The notes under the pieces are model-generated. The model searched no databases. It was not told where the DNA came from and worked only from the letters and a program-made list of their open reading frames with translations. A stretch of DNA of 64,000 nt, from the NCBI GenBank assembly GCA_947626165.1, contig CANQRG010000001.1:124001-188000 (forward strand), written 5' to 3'. Shown here piece by piece: positions 15,590 through 25,388 of this stretch. Each line of letters starts with the position of its first letter. Position 1 is the stretch's first letter. Position numbers and translations under genes: made by a program. This DNA is from an uncultured Clostridia bacterium. GTDB taxonomy: Bacteria > Bacillota > Clostridia > Oscillospirales > Ruminococcaceae.

Positions 15590-17455
15590 ATGAGTAAAAA
15601 AGACAAAAGTAAATCAGTAAAAGAACATTTTATATTTTCAAATTTTATCTATGTTTACAAATATGTATGGAAGTATAAAAAATCAATGCTGATTTTGACG
15701 CTTTTGTGGATAGCGTCAAATGTATTAATAAATTATATCTGGAACTTTACGTCAAAGTTTATTATTGATGATGTTATGGCAGGAGCTACTGTCAGTTCGC
15801 TTATTGTAACTCTGATAATAGCGGGAGTGATAAGTGCGGTTACAAATTTCGGGGCTCAGGGAACAGGTTATCTATGGTGGTCGAATGCCAATTTCATCAG
15901 TTTTAAATTTGTAACAAGATACAATCAAAAATTTATGACAATGAGATACGAATATCTTGAAAGACCTGAAATTCTCGACAAAGCTGAAAAGGCAAAAAAA
16001 GCTGCCGACTGGGGAGGCTCAGCAGGATTTTTAAACAATTCAAGATTCTTTATGCAGAATGCTGTAAATATTGTTGTTTCTGCGGTAATCATATGTACGC
16101 TTAATCCGCTTTTGCTTATTGTGTTTACGGCTACCGGTCTTTTAAAGGCATATATGAATGTTACAACCAAAAAAGAGGACAAAAGACTTTGCTGGGATAA
16201 TATGGCGCCTTTTAACCGTAAGATAAGGTATTTAGGTCAGGTTCAAAGTGATTTTTCATTTGCAAAGGATATAAGAATATACAATATGCGTTCTTTTCTG
16301 AAATCAAAGCATACTTCGGTAAATAATCAGGCGCATAAGTTGTTTATAGGTCATAAGAACAGGTGGCTTAAATGGGAAATGAAAAACTATGTGGTAACGC
16401 TTTTTGAAACTTTATTTCAGTATGGTTACTTGATTTTTATGCTTGTAAACGGCAATCTTGAACTTGGAAACTTTGTATTGTATTCAACGATTATAAACAA
16501 TTATACAATGTTTTTGAGAACGACATTTGTTATGTATTCTGAAATGAAACAGAATTCTATGGAAATAGATGATTTTCGTGACTTTGTAGACGATGATTCA
16601 ACAAATGATGTTTCGGAAAACACAAGACCTGTTCCAAAGGCAGACAGCTATGAGATCGAATTTAAAAATGTGTCGTTTAAGTATTACGGTCAGGAAAAGT
16701 ATGCTCTTAAAAATCTGAGCCTAAAACTGACGCCCGGTAAAACGCTTGCGATAGTAGGCTTAAACGGTGCAGGAAAAACAACATTTATAAAGCTTCTGTG
16801 CAGAATATACGATGTAACGGAGGGGCAGATCCTTTTAAACGGTGTTGACGTCAGAGAGTATGACCGTTTGGATTATTTTAAGATATTCGCACCTGTATTT
16901 CAGAATGTCGAGATGTTTGCCCTTAATCTGGGTGAGAACGTCGCAATGCGTCCTGATAAGAGAGTGGAGAGCGACAAAGCGGTCAGAGTTTTAAAGGCTT
17001 CGGGACTTAGAGATAAGTTGAGGTCAATGAAAGACGGTTTAAAAACTCAGATGACTAAGGTAATTTACGATGAGGGTATAGACTTGTCAGGCGGAGAAAA
17101 GCAAAAGCTATCGCTTGCAAAGGCGCTTTACAAAGACGCTCCTATAGTTCTTTTAGATGAGCCAACTGCTGCTCTCGACCCGCTGGCTGAGTATGAGCTT
17201 TATCAGTCGTTTGACGAGATAATCAAGGGAAAGACGGCTGTTTATATATCTCACAGACTTTCTTCTACAAGGTTCTGCGATAATATAGCCATGTTTGAAA
17301 ACGGCAGTCTTGTCGAGTACGGAACTCACGAATCTCTTTTAAAAAGCGGAGGAGCTTACGCACATCTGTTTGAGGTTCAGGCTCAGTATTATAAAGAGGA
17401 GCAGAAGAAAAAAGAAATGGAGGCTTATGAAAGCGAGGTGGTGCTGAATGAGTAG
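15590..17455 (+). CDS. ABC exporter half-transporter (permease-ATPase), first of a pair
   Basis: A 621-aa fused six-helix membrane domain (about residues 30-330) and ATPase (about 365-600), typical of ABC multidrug, lipid or peptide exporters. Walker A GLNGAGKTT (about 390-398), signature LSGGEKQ, Walker B IVLLDEPTAALD and the H-loop YISHR are all intact. No peptidase or substrate-specific domain is present, so the cargo is unknown. ATG 15590 with GGAGG five bases upstream was chosen over ATG 15548. Its 3' end overlaps the partner gene by 8 nt, indicating a co-translated heterodimer. Confidence 0.93.
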   Translation: MSKKDKSKSVKEHFIFSNFIYVYKYVWKYKKSMLILTLLWIASNVLINYIWNFTSKFIIDDVMAGATVSSLIVTLIIAGVISAVTNFGAQGTGYLWWSNANFISFKFVTRYNQKFMTMRYEYLERPEILDKAEKAKKAADWGGSAGFLNNSRFFMQNAVNIVVSAVIICTLNPLLLIVFTATGLLKAYMNVTTKKEDKRLCWDNMAPFNRKIRYLGQVQSDFSFAKDIRIYNMRSFLKSKHTSVNNQAHKLFIGHKNRWLKWEMKNYVVTLFETLFQYGYLIFMLVNGNLELGNFVLYSTIINNYTMFLRTTFVMYSEMKQNSMEIDDFRDFVDDDSTNDVSENTRPVPKADSYEIEFKNVSFKYYGQEKYALKNLSLKLTPGKTLAIVGLNGAGKTTFIKLLCRIYDVTEGQILLNGVDVREYDRLDYFKIFAPVFQNVEMFALNLGENVAMRPDKRVESDKAVRVLKASGLRDKLRSMKDGLKTQMTKVIYDEGIDLSGGEKQKLSLAKALYKDAPIVLLDEPTAALDPLAEYELYQSFDEIIKGKTAVYISHRLSSTRFCDNIAMFENGSLVEYGTHESLLKSGGAYAHLFEVQAQYYKEEQKKKEMEAYESEVVLNE

Positions 17456-19244
17456 GAAAAAAGTAAAGATAAGCGATTTAAAAAAGAGCTTCATAACGTT
17501 AAAATATTTTTACAGTATTATATTTAGAAAATTTAAAAGCTACATAGTATTTAATCTTATAGCTGCGGTTATGAGATCTGTATATCCGCTGTTTATAGTG
17601 TTTTTGCCAAAACTGCTTATCGACGAATTCCAGTCGGGCAGAAATATAAAGCGTATGGTCATTATAACTGTGATATTTGTAATAGCATACATTATGGTTA
17701 TGGCGATCGACTCCTTCTGCACTCAGACATATCAGAAGAAGGTAGATGAGTTCACGAGGTATTTTGAGATGCAGCACAAGCAGAAATGTGCAGAGATGGA
17801 TTTTGACCTTACAGAAGATCCAAAGATACTCGACTTGGCATCAAAGGCTCAGAACGGTTTGGAATGGTATGGCGGAGTGGACGGGTTTATGATCCATTTT
17901 ACGAATATGGTTTCAGGTTTTCTTTCTATTCTTTCAACAGGAGCGGTGCTGTTCACAGGTTCTGTGTGGGTTATTTTGATTTCAATAACTGTTCTGGTTC
18001 TTAATTTTCTGATTACAAATAAATCAAAAAGCATAGTGAAAAAGCAAAATGAAGATACAGCAATTCTCGACAGAAAGCTTAACTACAACTTCTGGCAGAG
18101 CTATGATTTTAAATACGGCAAGGATATAAGACTTTATGATGCGTCGGATATGCTTATAAATAACTGTAACGAAGTCGCAGATGAATACGTTAGCGTAATA
18201 AGAGTGGGAAACAACAAAATAGCAAGGTTATCAGGAATTTCTTCTATTATTAATACTGTAAACAGCGTTGGAATGTACGGAATTTTAGGTTTGATGGCTA
18301 TAAAGAAGCTTATCACAATAGGTAATTTCACTATGTATGCTTCTGCGGCAAGTCAGTTTACAAACGGTATGATGTCAACGATTGGCTCTTTGCAAAATCT
18401 GTTTATGGTTTCTACATATTTGTATAACTATGTCGATTTTATGGGGATAAAAACAGATTCAGCGTTCGGCAGTGAGCCCATTGACAAAAACGGCAAGCAT
18501 AATATTGAATTTAAAGATGTATGGTTTAAATATCCGAGAACGGATAAGTATGTTCTGCAAGGCGTTAATATTAAGATAAACAGCGGTGAAAAGCTGTCTA
18601 TTGTTGGTTTGAACGGAGCAGGCAAGACTACTTTTATTAAGCTTCTCTGCCGTTTGTATAAGGTCGATAAGGGAGAGATACTCATAGATGGCAAGAACAT
18701 AAACAGCTATGATTTTGATGAGTATTCGCACCTTTTCTCGGTCGTGTTTCAAGACTTCAAGCTGTTTGCGTTTTCCATTAAAGAGAATGTATCTATAAGC
18801 GCGAATCCTGATGATGAAAGGGTACAGAATCTTTGTGAAAAGGTAGGGCTCGGAGATAAGATAGCCTCTTTGGATAAGGGTATTGAAACATCGCTTTTCA
18901 GGCAATTTGACAAAGAGGGCATAGAGCCGTCGGGCGGCGAACAGCAAAAGCTGAGTATAGCTAGGGCGTTATACAAAGATTCGCCTATAGTTATTTTAGA
19001 TGAGCCGACAGCGGCACTCGACCCTGTTGCCGAGTATGAAATATACAGGCAGTTTAACGGTTTTGTTGAGAGCAAAACGGCTATCTATATTTCTCACAGG
19101 CTTTCAAGCTGTAGGTTTTGCGACAGGATAGCTGTATTTTCAGGAAACAACATAGCAGAATACGGAACGCACGACCAGCTTGTGAGTATTAAGAACGGGA
19201 TATATGCAAAAATGTGGAATGCTCAGGCACAGTATTATACATGA
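17448..19244 (+). CDS. ABC exporter half-transporter, second of a pair
   Basis: A 598-aa protein of the same architecture as its upstream neighbour: membrane domain about residues 20-320, ATPase about 350-598. Walker A GLNGAGKTT (about 387-395), Walker B IVILDEPTAALD and YISHR are canonical, but the signature reads EPSGGEQQ where the partner has LSGGEKQ. The proteins are clear paralogues (both have GKDIRLY/AKDIRIY in the coupling region and end in AQAQYY). The overlapping start at 17448 implies fixed stoichiometry. A terminator follows at 19254-19269. Confidence 0.93.
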   Translation: MSRKKVKISDLKKSFITLKYFYSIIFRKFKSYIVFNLIAAVMRSVYPLFIVFLPKLLIDEFQSGRNIKRMVIITVIFVIAYIMVMAIDSFCTQTYQKKVDEFTRYFEMQHKQKCAEMDFDLTEDPKILDLASKAQNGLEWYGGVDGFMIHFTNMVSGFLSILSTGAVLFTGSVWVILISITVLVLNFLITNKSKSIVKKQNEDTAILDRKLNYNFWQSYDFKYGKDIRLYDASDMLINNCNEVADEYVSVIRVGNNKIARLSGISSIINTVNSVGMYGILGLMAIKKLITIGNFTMYASAASQFTNGMMSTIGSLQNLFMVSTYLYNYVDFMGIKTDSAFGSEPIDKNGKHNIEFKDVWFKYPRTDKYVLQGVNIKINSGEKLSIVGLNGAGKTTFIKLLCRLYKVDKGEILIDGKNINSYDFDEYSHLFSVVFQDFKLFAFSIKENVSISANPDDERVQNLCEKVGLGDKIASLDKGIETSLFRQFDKEGIEPSGGEQQKLSIARALYKDSPIVILDEPTAALDPVAEYEIYRQFNGFVESKTAIYISHRLSSCRFCDRIAVFSGNNIAEYGTHDQLVSIKNGIYAKMWNAQAQYYT

Positions 19245-19253
19245 TATTTATAA

Positions 19254-19269
19254 CGCCCCAACAGGGGCG
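19254..19269 (+). terminator. Terminator after the ABC pair
   Basis: CGCCCC-AACA-GGGGCG followed by TTTGTACTGTTTTT. Confidence 0.85.
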
Positions 19270-19321
19270 TTTGTACTGTTTTTATAAAATTAAATATTTT
19301 ATAACAAAATTTTTATAAAAC

Positions 19322-19350
19322 TTGACATTTGTTTTTTATTGTGATATCAT
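19322..19350 (+). promoter_or_regulatory. Promoter of the cellulase pair
   Basis: TTGACA (19322-19327), a 17-nt spacer and TATCAT (19345-19350). The leader is about 105 nt before ATG 19462, and RBS AGAAGGAG lies 9 nt before the ATG. Confidence 0.75.
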
Positions 19351-19461
19351 CAAAAGGCAAAAGTGAAACCATTTAAAATATGAAATTTTGCTTATAGTTT
19401 TGGGAATTGATTAAATACTTTTGTATATCTAATAACGGAATATTTAGAAGGAGATGTTTTT

Positions 19462-21654
19462 ATGAAGGTGAGGAAATTAATCGCAAGTTTATTGGCAGCT
19501 TGCACAATGTTGGGTTCTATGTCATTGCAGGGCGTATCAACCGTTACGGGAATGGCTGACGACGGAGTAATGCGTGACGATATGACAGCACAGGACTATG
19601 CCGATGATATGGGACTTGGAATCAATCTAGGCAACACTATGGAGGCATACTGGCTTGACCTAAACAGGCAGTATTCAGGTGCACAGACAATAGGGGATAA
19701 TAAACCACAAAACTATGAAACTTGTTGGATGAATGGCAATGATGTTATTACCACTCAGGATATCATTGACGGAATGAAAAACGCAGGTTTTAATACTGTA
19801 AGAATTCCGGTATACTGGGGTAATATGATGAAGGAAGACGGAACCTACTCCATAAATTCTGAGTATATAGGCAGAGTAAAGGAAATAGTTGATTATTGTC
19901 GTAATGCAGGTGTTTATGCTGTTATAAATATACATCACTATGATGAATTTGTAATTAGACATTTTGCAACCTTTGGAACGCTGGAACAATGTGCCGAAAC
20001 TATAAAACACCTCTGGACGCAGATTGCAGAATATTTTAAGGGTTATTCTGACTATCTGATTTTTGAGGGTTTTAATGAATATTTAGGCGGAGGACCTTAT
20101 CAGACCGATTCTCAGGGTAAAATTGTTGTTGACAGCAAGGGTGATGCAATAACAACTAATCTTTCAACAGAGGATGCTTATAAGTGGACTAATACATTAA
20201 ACCAGGCGTTTGTAGACGCGGTTAGGGAAACCGGAGGAAATAATGAAAAGAGAATGCTTATCGCATCAGGATACTTGACTAATATTGATAACACGACAAA
20301 AGCAGATTTCAAGATGCCTAATGACCCAACAGAGGATAGATTGATGGTATCAGTTCACTATGTAGACAACGCTTTATATTGGTCTTATCAATTAGGAAAT
20401 GAATACTGGAAAATGTATAGTATCAATCAGTTAGAAATTCTTAAAAGGACATTCAAATCAAAGGGCATACCAGTGTTTATAGGCGAAACAACGACGTCTA
20501 CATCATATAAAGGGCATTTTGCAGAAGATGCTGAAGTAACTGACCCGTCTGAAGCTATGGATTATATGCTTAGACTTATTAAGGGTTATGGATTTGTTCC
20601 GGTATTATGGGATACTTGTGACGATTTCTATTCAAGAACTTTTTGTGAAATTGATTCACAAGCCGATGAGAAGGTTATAAAAACGCTTTCTAAGGAGCTT
20701 GCTGACGGAACTTTTGTGCCGCCTGAGACAGGTTATCTAGATCCTATGGAAAAAGATGAAGCTCTCGGTTTGGTTTACAACGGTAACAGAACTGCTAATT
20801 TAGCAAGCGGTACTGCTGATGCTTCAATGGCAGGAGCAGTAAAGATAAGATACATATTTGATTGTGCTTCTGATGTTTCTTTCAATCAGTGGTCAAGTAT
20901 TAATCTTTCAGCAACTGTTGCAGGAACATATTCCAATAAAACTGTTGTAGGAGAATACGCTATGACAGGATTTACTGGAATTAAAGCTGTTTTAAATCTT
21001 AAAAATCCGATAAATGAGGGTGATAGCTTTAGTGTCTATGCATCTACAGGTTCTTGGGAAGGCGTTTCAGACTATGTGTTCTTAATTAGATGTATTGAAT
21101 TTATTGATAAAGACGAAAATGTAATTAAGACTATAGATAAATCGAATAAACCTTCAGAACCTTCATCTGAGGAGCCGTCAGATTCATCTAATAAAGCTCC
21201 ATCGGTTGATCCTAACCAGCCGTCAAATACAATCCCTACATCTGCAAGACCTGCTACCACAGCGCCTACAACAGTTGCACCTAAGGCAACAAACAATAAT
21301 AAGGTATTGCAGGCTTCAAAGAATAAGGAAAATGCTGAAAAAGCTGTTAAGAAAACGAAGGTTAAAAAGGTAACTGTTAAAAGCAGTGCAAAGAAAAAGA
21401 TAACTGTAAGCTGGAAGAAAATTACCAAAGCCACAGGTTATCAGGTACAGGTATCTAATAAAAAGAATTTTAAAAAGGTAATTATAGATAAAACAACAAA
21501 AAAGATAAAGTTGACTATAAAGAGCAACAAGTTAAACAGTAAAAAGACATACTATGTACGGGTAAGGGCATATGCTGCATATAAGGGATTAAACGGTAAG
21601 CCTAAGAAAGCATATGGCAAGTGGAATAAGAAAATAAAAGTAATAGTCAAATAG
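19462..21654 (+). CDS. Secreted GH5 cellulase with an extra beta-rich module and C-terminal FnIII-like domain
   Basis: A 730-aa secreted endoglucanase-type enzyme. The N-terminus is a signal peptide (MKVRKLIASLLAAC...). A GH5 (beta/alpha)8 domain spans about residues 45-420, with NIHHYDEF, acid/base Glu206 in FEGFNEY and nucleophile Glu342 in FIGETTT. Residues about 430-560 are a beta-rich module (KIRYIFDCASDVSFNQW...) that may be carbohydrate-binding. A Ser/Pro/Thr linker (about 565-610) and a lysine-rich FnIII-like domain (about 635-730, YYVRVRAYAAY) follow. No dockerin or sortase motif is present. A paralogue follows after 53 nt. It presumably cleaves cellulose or related beta-glucans; exact substrate is inferred only from the family. 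Confidence 0.9.
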   Translation: MKVRKLIASLLAACTMLGSMSLQGVSTVTGMADDGVMRDDMTAQDYADDMGLGINLGNTMEAYWLDLNRQYSGAQTIGDNKPQNYETCWMNGNDVITTQDIIDGMKNAGFNTVRIPVYWGNMMKEDGTYSINSEYIGRVKEIVDYCRNAGVYAVINIHHYDEFVIRHFATFGTLEQCAETIKHLWTQIAEYFKGYSDYLIFEGFNEYLGGGPYQTDSQGKIVVDSKGDAITTNLSTEDAYKWTNTLNQAFVDAVRETGGNNEKRMLIASGYLTNIDNTTKADFKMPNDPTEDRLMVSVHYVDNALYWSYQLGNEYWKMYSINQLEILKRTFKSKGIPVFIGETTTSTSYKGHFAEDAEVTDPSEAMDYMLRLIKGYGFVPVLWDTCDDFYSRTFCEIDSQADEKVIKTLSKELADGTFVPPETGYLDPMEKDEALGLVYNGNRTANLASGTADASMAGAVKIRYIFDCASDVSFNQWSSINLSATVAGTYSNKTVVGEYAMTGFTGIKAVLNLKNPINEGDSFSVYASTGSWEGVSDYVFLIRCIEFIDKDENVIKTIDKSNKPSEPSSEEPSDSSNKAPSVDPNQPSNTIPTSARPATTAPTTVAPKATNNNKVLQASKNKENAEKAVKKTKVKKVTVKSSAKKKITVSWKKITKATGYQVQVSNKKNFKKVIIDKTTKKIKLTIKSNKLNSKKTYYVRVRAYAAYKGLNGKPKKAYGKWNKKIKVIVK

Positions 21655-21707
21655 TGGCCAACTGCTAAGCGGTTGACACTAAAATATATATTGAAAGGAA
21701 TTTTACT

Positions 21708-23345
21708 ATGAAAACCAAAAAAATTATTACTTGTATTTTAGCAACATGTACAATGCTAAGTGCTTTGTCGTTGCAGGGTGTATCAACCGTTACGGGAATG
21801 GCTGACGACGGTGTAATGCGTGACGATATGACAGCGCAGGATTACGCTAATGATATGGGTCTTGGGATCAATCTCGGCAACACTATGGAGGGATACTGGC
21901 TTGACAGCAGCAGGGTTGACTCAGGAGCTTCCACACAACCGGGAAACAAACCGCAGGATTATGAAAAATGCTGGGGCGCTGTTGTAACTACTCAAGAGAT
22001 TATTAACGGAATGAAAGATGCGGGTTTCAATACGATAAGAATACCTGTATACTGGGGCAATATGATGGAGGAAGACGGTACATATACTATAAATTCTGAA
22101 TTTATAGGCAGAGTTAAGGAAATAGTAGATTATTGCCGTAACGCAGGTGTTTACACTGTTATAAATATGCATCACTATGATGAGTTTGTAATAAGACGCT
22201 TCACAGCAAATGATGATTTAGAAGGTTGTTCTAAAGTATTTGATCATCTTTGGACTCAGATCGCGGAATATTTTAAAGATTATTCTGACTATCTTATTTT
22301 TGAGGGCTTTAATGAATACTTAGGCGGAGGTCCTCTTGACGCTAACGGCAATGTAGTTGATCTTTCTAAAGAAAAGGCTTATCTGTGGACTAATACGCTA
22401 AATCAAACATTTGTAGATGCAGTAAGGGCAACCGGCGGAAACAACGAAAAGAGAATACTTATCGCATCTGGTTATTGGACTAATATTGATAATACTACAA
22501 AACCGGATTTTAAGATGCCTACAGATACAGTGGAAGATAGATTAATGGTATCTGTTCATTATGTTGATAACGCTTCATATTGGTCTGGTCAGATAGGCGG
22601 AAAAAACTGGATCGAATACAGCAAAAGCCAGCTGGAGCTTTTGAAAAATGCGTTCACTGAGAAAAATATACCTGTTTTTATAGGTGAGACAACTTCCATT
22701 TATGGTGGCGATCGCTTTGTTAAAAATAATGCTATAGTAAAAACTACATATGAAGCTTTAGACTATATGTTAAGGCTTATTAAAAGCTATGGTTTTGTTC
22801 CTGTTTTGTGGGATACAAATGACAATTTTTATTCAAGAACGCAATATAAAATAAAATTGATGTATAATGAAAGTGTTATAAAAAAATTGTCTCAAGAACT
22901 CAAAGACGGAACCTTTACTGCACCTGAAACTCCTACGGCACCTCCTTCAACAAAACCTAGCACCCCTTCACAAACAACGCCTAAGCCTGCTACTACAACA
23001 GCGCCGACTACGGCGGTACCTCAGATACAAATTCCGACGCAGGCAAAACTTACACAGCTGAAAGTCAGAAGCAAGAAAAAAGGTAAGATAAATGTTGTAT
23101 GGGGAAAAGTAAGCGGTGCAAAGGGATATGAGGTTCAGGTTTCCAAATTAAAGAACTTTAAAAAGCTGATTCTAAAAAAGACGACGTCTAAATTAAAGCT
23201 TGTTATTAAAAACAGTAAGATTAAAAGTAAGAAAGTTTATTGTGTAAGAGTGAGAGCATACAGAAACTATAAAGATGCTTACGGTGAAATCAAAAGGGTA
23301 AACAGTAAGTGGAATTATGTTCTTAGAAAGGTCAAAGTAAAATAG
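21708..23345 (+). CDS. Secreted GH5 cellulase paralogue without the extra module
   Basis: A 545-aa tandem paralogue of the preceding gene. Residues about 18-60 are almost identical to the neighbour (LQGVSTVTGMADDG, then MRDDMTAQDYA). The GH5 domain spans about 45-400, with acid/base Glu203 (FEGFNEY) and nucleophile Glu327 (FIGETTS). A Thr/Pro linker (about 405-440) leads directly to the FnIII-like C-terminus (about 450-545, YCVRVRAYRNY); the beta-rich middle module of the neighbour is missing. RBS GAAAGGAA precedes the ATG. It is probably transcribed with the first cellulase and ended by the terminator at 23436-23460. Confidence 0.9.
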   Translation: MKTKKIITCILATCTMLSALSLQGVSTVTGMADDGVMRDDMTAQDYANDMGLGINLGNTMEGYWLDSSRVDSGASTQPGNKPQDYEKCWGAVVTTQEIINGMKDAGFNTIRIPVYWGNMMEEDGTYTINSEFIGRVKEIVDYCRNAGVYTVINMHHYDEFVIRRFTANDDLEGCSKVFDHLWTQIAEYFKDYSDYLIFEGFNEYLGGGPLDANGNVVDLSKEKAYLWTNTLNQTFVDAVRATGGNNEKRILIASGYWTNIDNTTKPDFKMPTDTVEDRLMVSVHYVDNASYWSGQIGGKNWIEYSKSQLELLKNAFTEKNIPVFIGETTSIYGGDRFVKNNAIVKTTYEALDYMLRLIKSYGFVPVLWDTNDNFYSRTQYKIKLMYNESVIKKLSQELKDGTFTAPETPTAPPSTKPSTPSQTTPKPATTTAPTTAVPQIQIPTQAKLTQLKVRSKKKGKINVVWGKVSGAKGYEVQVSKLKNFKKLILKKTTSKLKLVIKNSKIKSKKVYCVRVRAYRNYKDAYGEIKRVNSKWNYVLRKVKVK

Positions 23346-23435
23346 CGGTGCGTTGCTGCGGACAATTCGTTGTGGGAAATTATTAAATAAAAAATATAAT
23401 GAACAAAACGGTTGGTTCTACATAGCAAAAACAAG

Positions 23436-23460
23436 AGCGTTCGGAATTTTTCCGAACGCT
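23436..23460 (+). terminator. Terminator after the cellulases (possibly bidirectional)
   Basis: The same 25 bases as at 3513-3537: an 11-bp stem with a TTT loop. T-rich sequence on both sides (TTTGCTTTT on plus, CTTGTTTTTG on minus) means it could also end the converging tadA transcript. Confidence 0.88.
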
Positions 23461-23487
23461 TTGCTTTTGAAATATGATTTAGTTTTT

Positions 23488-23958
23488 TTAAGTTTCTATT
23501 GTCTTCTCATTTCTAAGCCTTTTAAAAAACTCTCTAATTATACTTGAACATTCTTCAGACAAAATTCCGCTCTCAATCTCAGGACAATGATTAAACCTTC
23601 CATCAAGCAGATTTACAGTAGAGCCTACAGCTCCGAATCGTGTGTCAAACGCACCAAAGCAAACCTTTTCTATACGGCTGTTTATTATTGCTCCTGCGCA
23701 CATAGCGCAAGGCTCCAGTGTCACATACATATCACAGCCTATAAGTCGCCAGCCTCCTAGATTTTTGCTTGCCTCGTTAATGGCGATAATCTCAGCGTGG
23801 GCAAGTGGAGATTTATCCGTCTCACGTCGGTTGTAGCCTTCGCCTATGATTTCACCTGTTTTTTTATTAACTATAACTGCTCCGACAGGAACTTCTCCGA
23901 TATCTGCCGCCTTAGATGCAAGCACTAATGCTCTGTGCATATAAAATGTTTTATCCAT
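23488..23958 (-). CDS. tadA: tRNA-specific adenosine deaminase TadA
   Basis: A 156-aa zinc enzyme that converts adenosine to inosine at the wobble position of tRNA-Arg(ACG). The deaminase core is complete: His54-Ala-Glu56 (HAEIIA), then Pro83-Cys84-Ala-Met-Cys87 (PCAMCAGA) as zinc ligands, and the C-terminal helix usual for TadA. Length is normal. It converges with the cellulase genes and lies 111 nt downstream of tuf, separated from it by the terminator at 24023-24049. Confidence 0.96.
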   Translation of the reverse strand: MDKTFYMHRALVLASKAADIGEVPVGAVIVNKKTGEIIGEGYNRRETDKSPLAHAEIIAINEASKNLGGWRLIGCDMYVTLEPCAMCAGAIINSRIEKVCFGAFDTRFGAVGSTVNLLDGRFNHCPEIESGILSEECSSIIREFFKRLRNEKTIET

Positions 23959-24022
23959 TTTACTTCTCCGATTTGTGATTTATTAATTTATTGTACCATA
24001 TAAAATAAAAGCTGTAAAGAAA

Positions 24023-24049
24023 AAACCACCGGAAAGACTCCGATGGTTT
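24023..24049 (-). terminator. Terminator of the str operon (after tuf)
   Basis: On the minus strand AAACCATCGG, an AGTCTTT loop, then CCGGTGGTTT followed by TTTTC; one G-U pair in the stem. Confidence 0.88.
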
Positions 24050-24068
24050 CTTTATATTTATACGTTTA

Positions 24069-25268
24069 TTACTTTTCAATTGTTGTAACAACGCCTGAAC
24101 CTACTGTTCTGCCGCCCTCACGGATAGCAAAACGAAGTCCTTCTTCAATAGCGATAGGAGTGATAAGCTCAACGCCGATCTCTACGTTATCGCCAGGCAT
24201 ACACATTTCCTTGTCAGCAGGAAGTGTGATAACGCCGGTAACGTCAGTTGTTCTGAAATAGAACTGAGGTCTGTAGTTGTTAAAGAAAGGTGTGTGACGT
24301 CCGCCTTCATCTTTCTTTAAAACGTAAACCTGTCCCTTGAACTTTGTCTCTGGGTGGATAGAGTTAGGTGCGCAGAGAACCTGACCTCTTTCGATGTCTT
24401 CTCTCTGAACTCCACGAAGAAGTGCGCCGATGTTATCTCCAGCCTCAGCATAGTCGAGAATCTTTCTGAACATCTCGATACCTGTTACAACTGTCTTAGC
24501 TCTTTCCTCTGTCAAACCAATGATCTCAACTTCGTCACCAGTTGTGAGCTTTCCTCTTTCTACTCTACCTGTAGCAACTGTTCCACGTCCTGTGATTGTG
24601 AAAACGTCCTCAACAGGCATCAGGAATGGTTGGTCAGAAGCTCTCTCAGGAGTTGGAATATACTCGTCAACTGCATCCATAAGCTCAAGAATAGGAGCGT
24701 ATGCAGGGTCACTAATATCATCCGGAGCCTCTAAAGCCTTGAGAGCTGAACCCTTGATAATCGGAATATCATCGCCAGGGAACTCATACTCGTTAAGAGT
24801 TTCTCTGATGTCCATTTCAACCAACTCAAGAAGTTCTGGGTCATCAACCTGGTCAGCCTTGTTCATAAATACTACGATATAAGGTACTCCAACCTGACGA
24901 GCAAGAAGTAAGTGCTCCTTTGTCTGAGCCATAGGACCGTCTGATGAAGCTACAACAAGGATAGCTCCGTCCATCTGAGCAGCACCTGTGATCATGTTCT
25001 TTACATAGTCAGCGTGTCCAGGGCAGTCAACGTGTGCATAGTGACGCTTATCTGTCTCATATTCAACGTGAGCTGTGTTGATAGTGATTCCACGCTCTCT
25101 CTCCTCAGGAGCGCCGTCGATCTTATCATAAGCTTCATACTGTGCAAGACCCTTTAAATTAAGTGTCTTTGTGATTGCTGCTGTTAAAGTTGTTTTACCA
25201 TGGTCAACGTGGCCGATAGTACCAATGTTGACATGGGGTTTTGTTCTTTCAAATTTTTCCTTTGCCAT
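24069..25268 (-). CDS. tuf: Elongation factor Tu
   Basis: A 399-aa GTPase delivering aminoacyl-tRNA to the ribosome. The G1 motif GHVDHGKT (residues 19-26), the DCPGH G3 motif, NKAD and the three-domain length are canonical. RBS GGAGGAAAATCC precedes the ATG. It is the last gene of the str operon and also has its own promoter in the 120-nt gap behind fusA (25325-25353), which would allow the higher EF-Tu level usually required. Confidence 0.99.
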   Translation of the reverse strand: MAKEKFERTKPHVNIGTIGHVDHGKTTLTAAITKTLNLKGLAQYEAYDKIDGAPEERERGITINTAHVEYETDKRHYAHVDCPGHADYVKNMITGAAQMDGAILVVASSDGPMAQTKEHLLLARQVGVPYIVVFMNKADQVDDPELLELVEMDIRETLNEYEFPGDDIPIIKGSALKALEAPDDISDPAYAPILELMDAVDEYIPTPERASDQPFLMPVEDVFTITGRGTVATGRVERGKLTTGDEVEIIGLTEERAKTVVTGIEMFRKILDYAEAGDNIGALLRGVQREDIERGQVLCAPNSIHPETKFKGQVYVLKKDEGGRHTPFFNNYRPQFYFRTTDVTGVITLPADKEMCMPGDNVEIGVELITPIAIEEGLRFAIREGGRTVGSGVVTTIEK

Positions 25269-25324
25269 TGGATTTTCCTCCCTTTAAATTAAAAATATTT
25301 TTTACTTATTAAAGTTATAAAAGT

Positions 25325-25353
25325 ATTATACCCTACTTCTCCAAGAATTTCAA
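25325..25353 (-). promoter_or_regulatory. Internal promoter for tuf
   Basis: On the minus strand TTGAAA (25348-25353), a 17-nt spacer and TATAAT (25325-25330), between fusA and tuf. Confidence 0.75.
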
Positions 25354-25388
25354 GTCTTTTTACGTATTTTTTTATCTAATTACAAAAT

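Noticed and set aside
18459-18947. 162-codon minus-strand frame inside the second ABC gene
   Set aside because: Overlaps the conserved ATPase coding region; antisense shadow.
23353-23547. 64-codon plus-strand frame after the second cellulase
   Set aside because: It runs through the terminator stem at 23436-23460 and into the tadA 3' end; no RBS.
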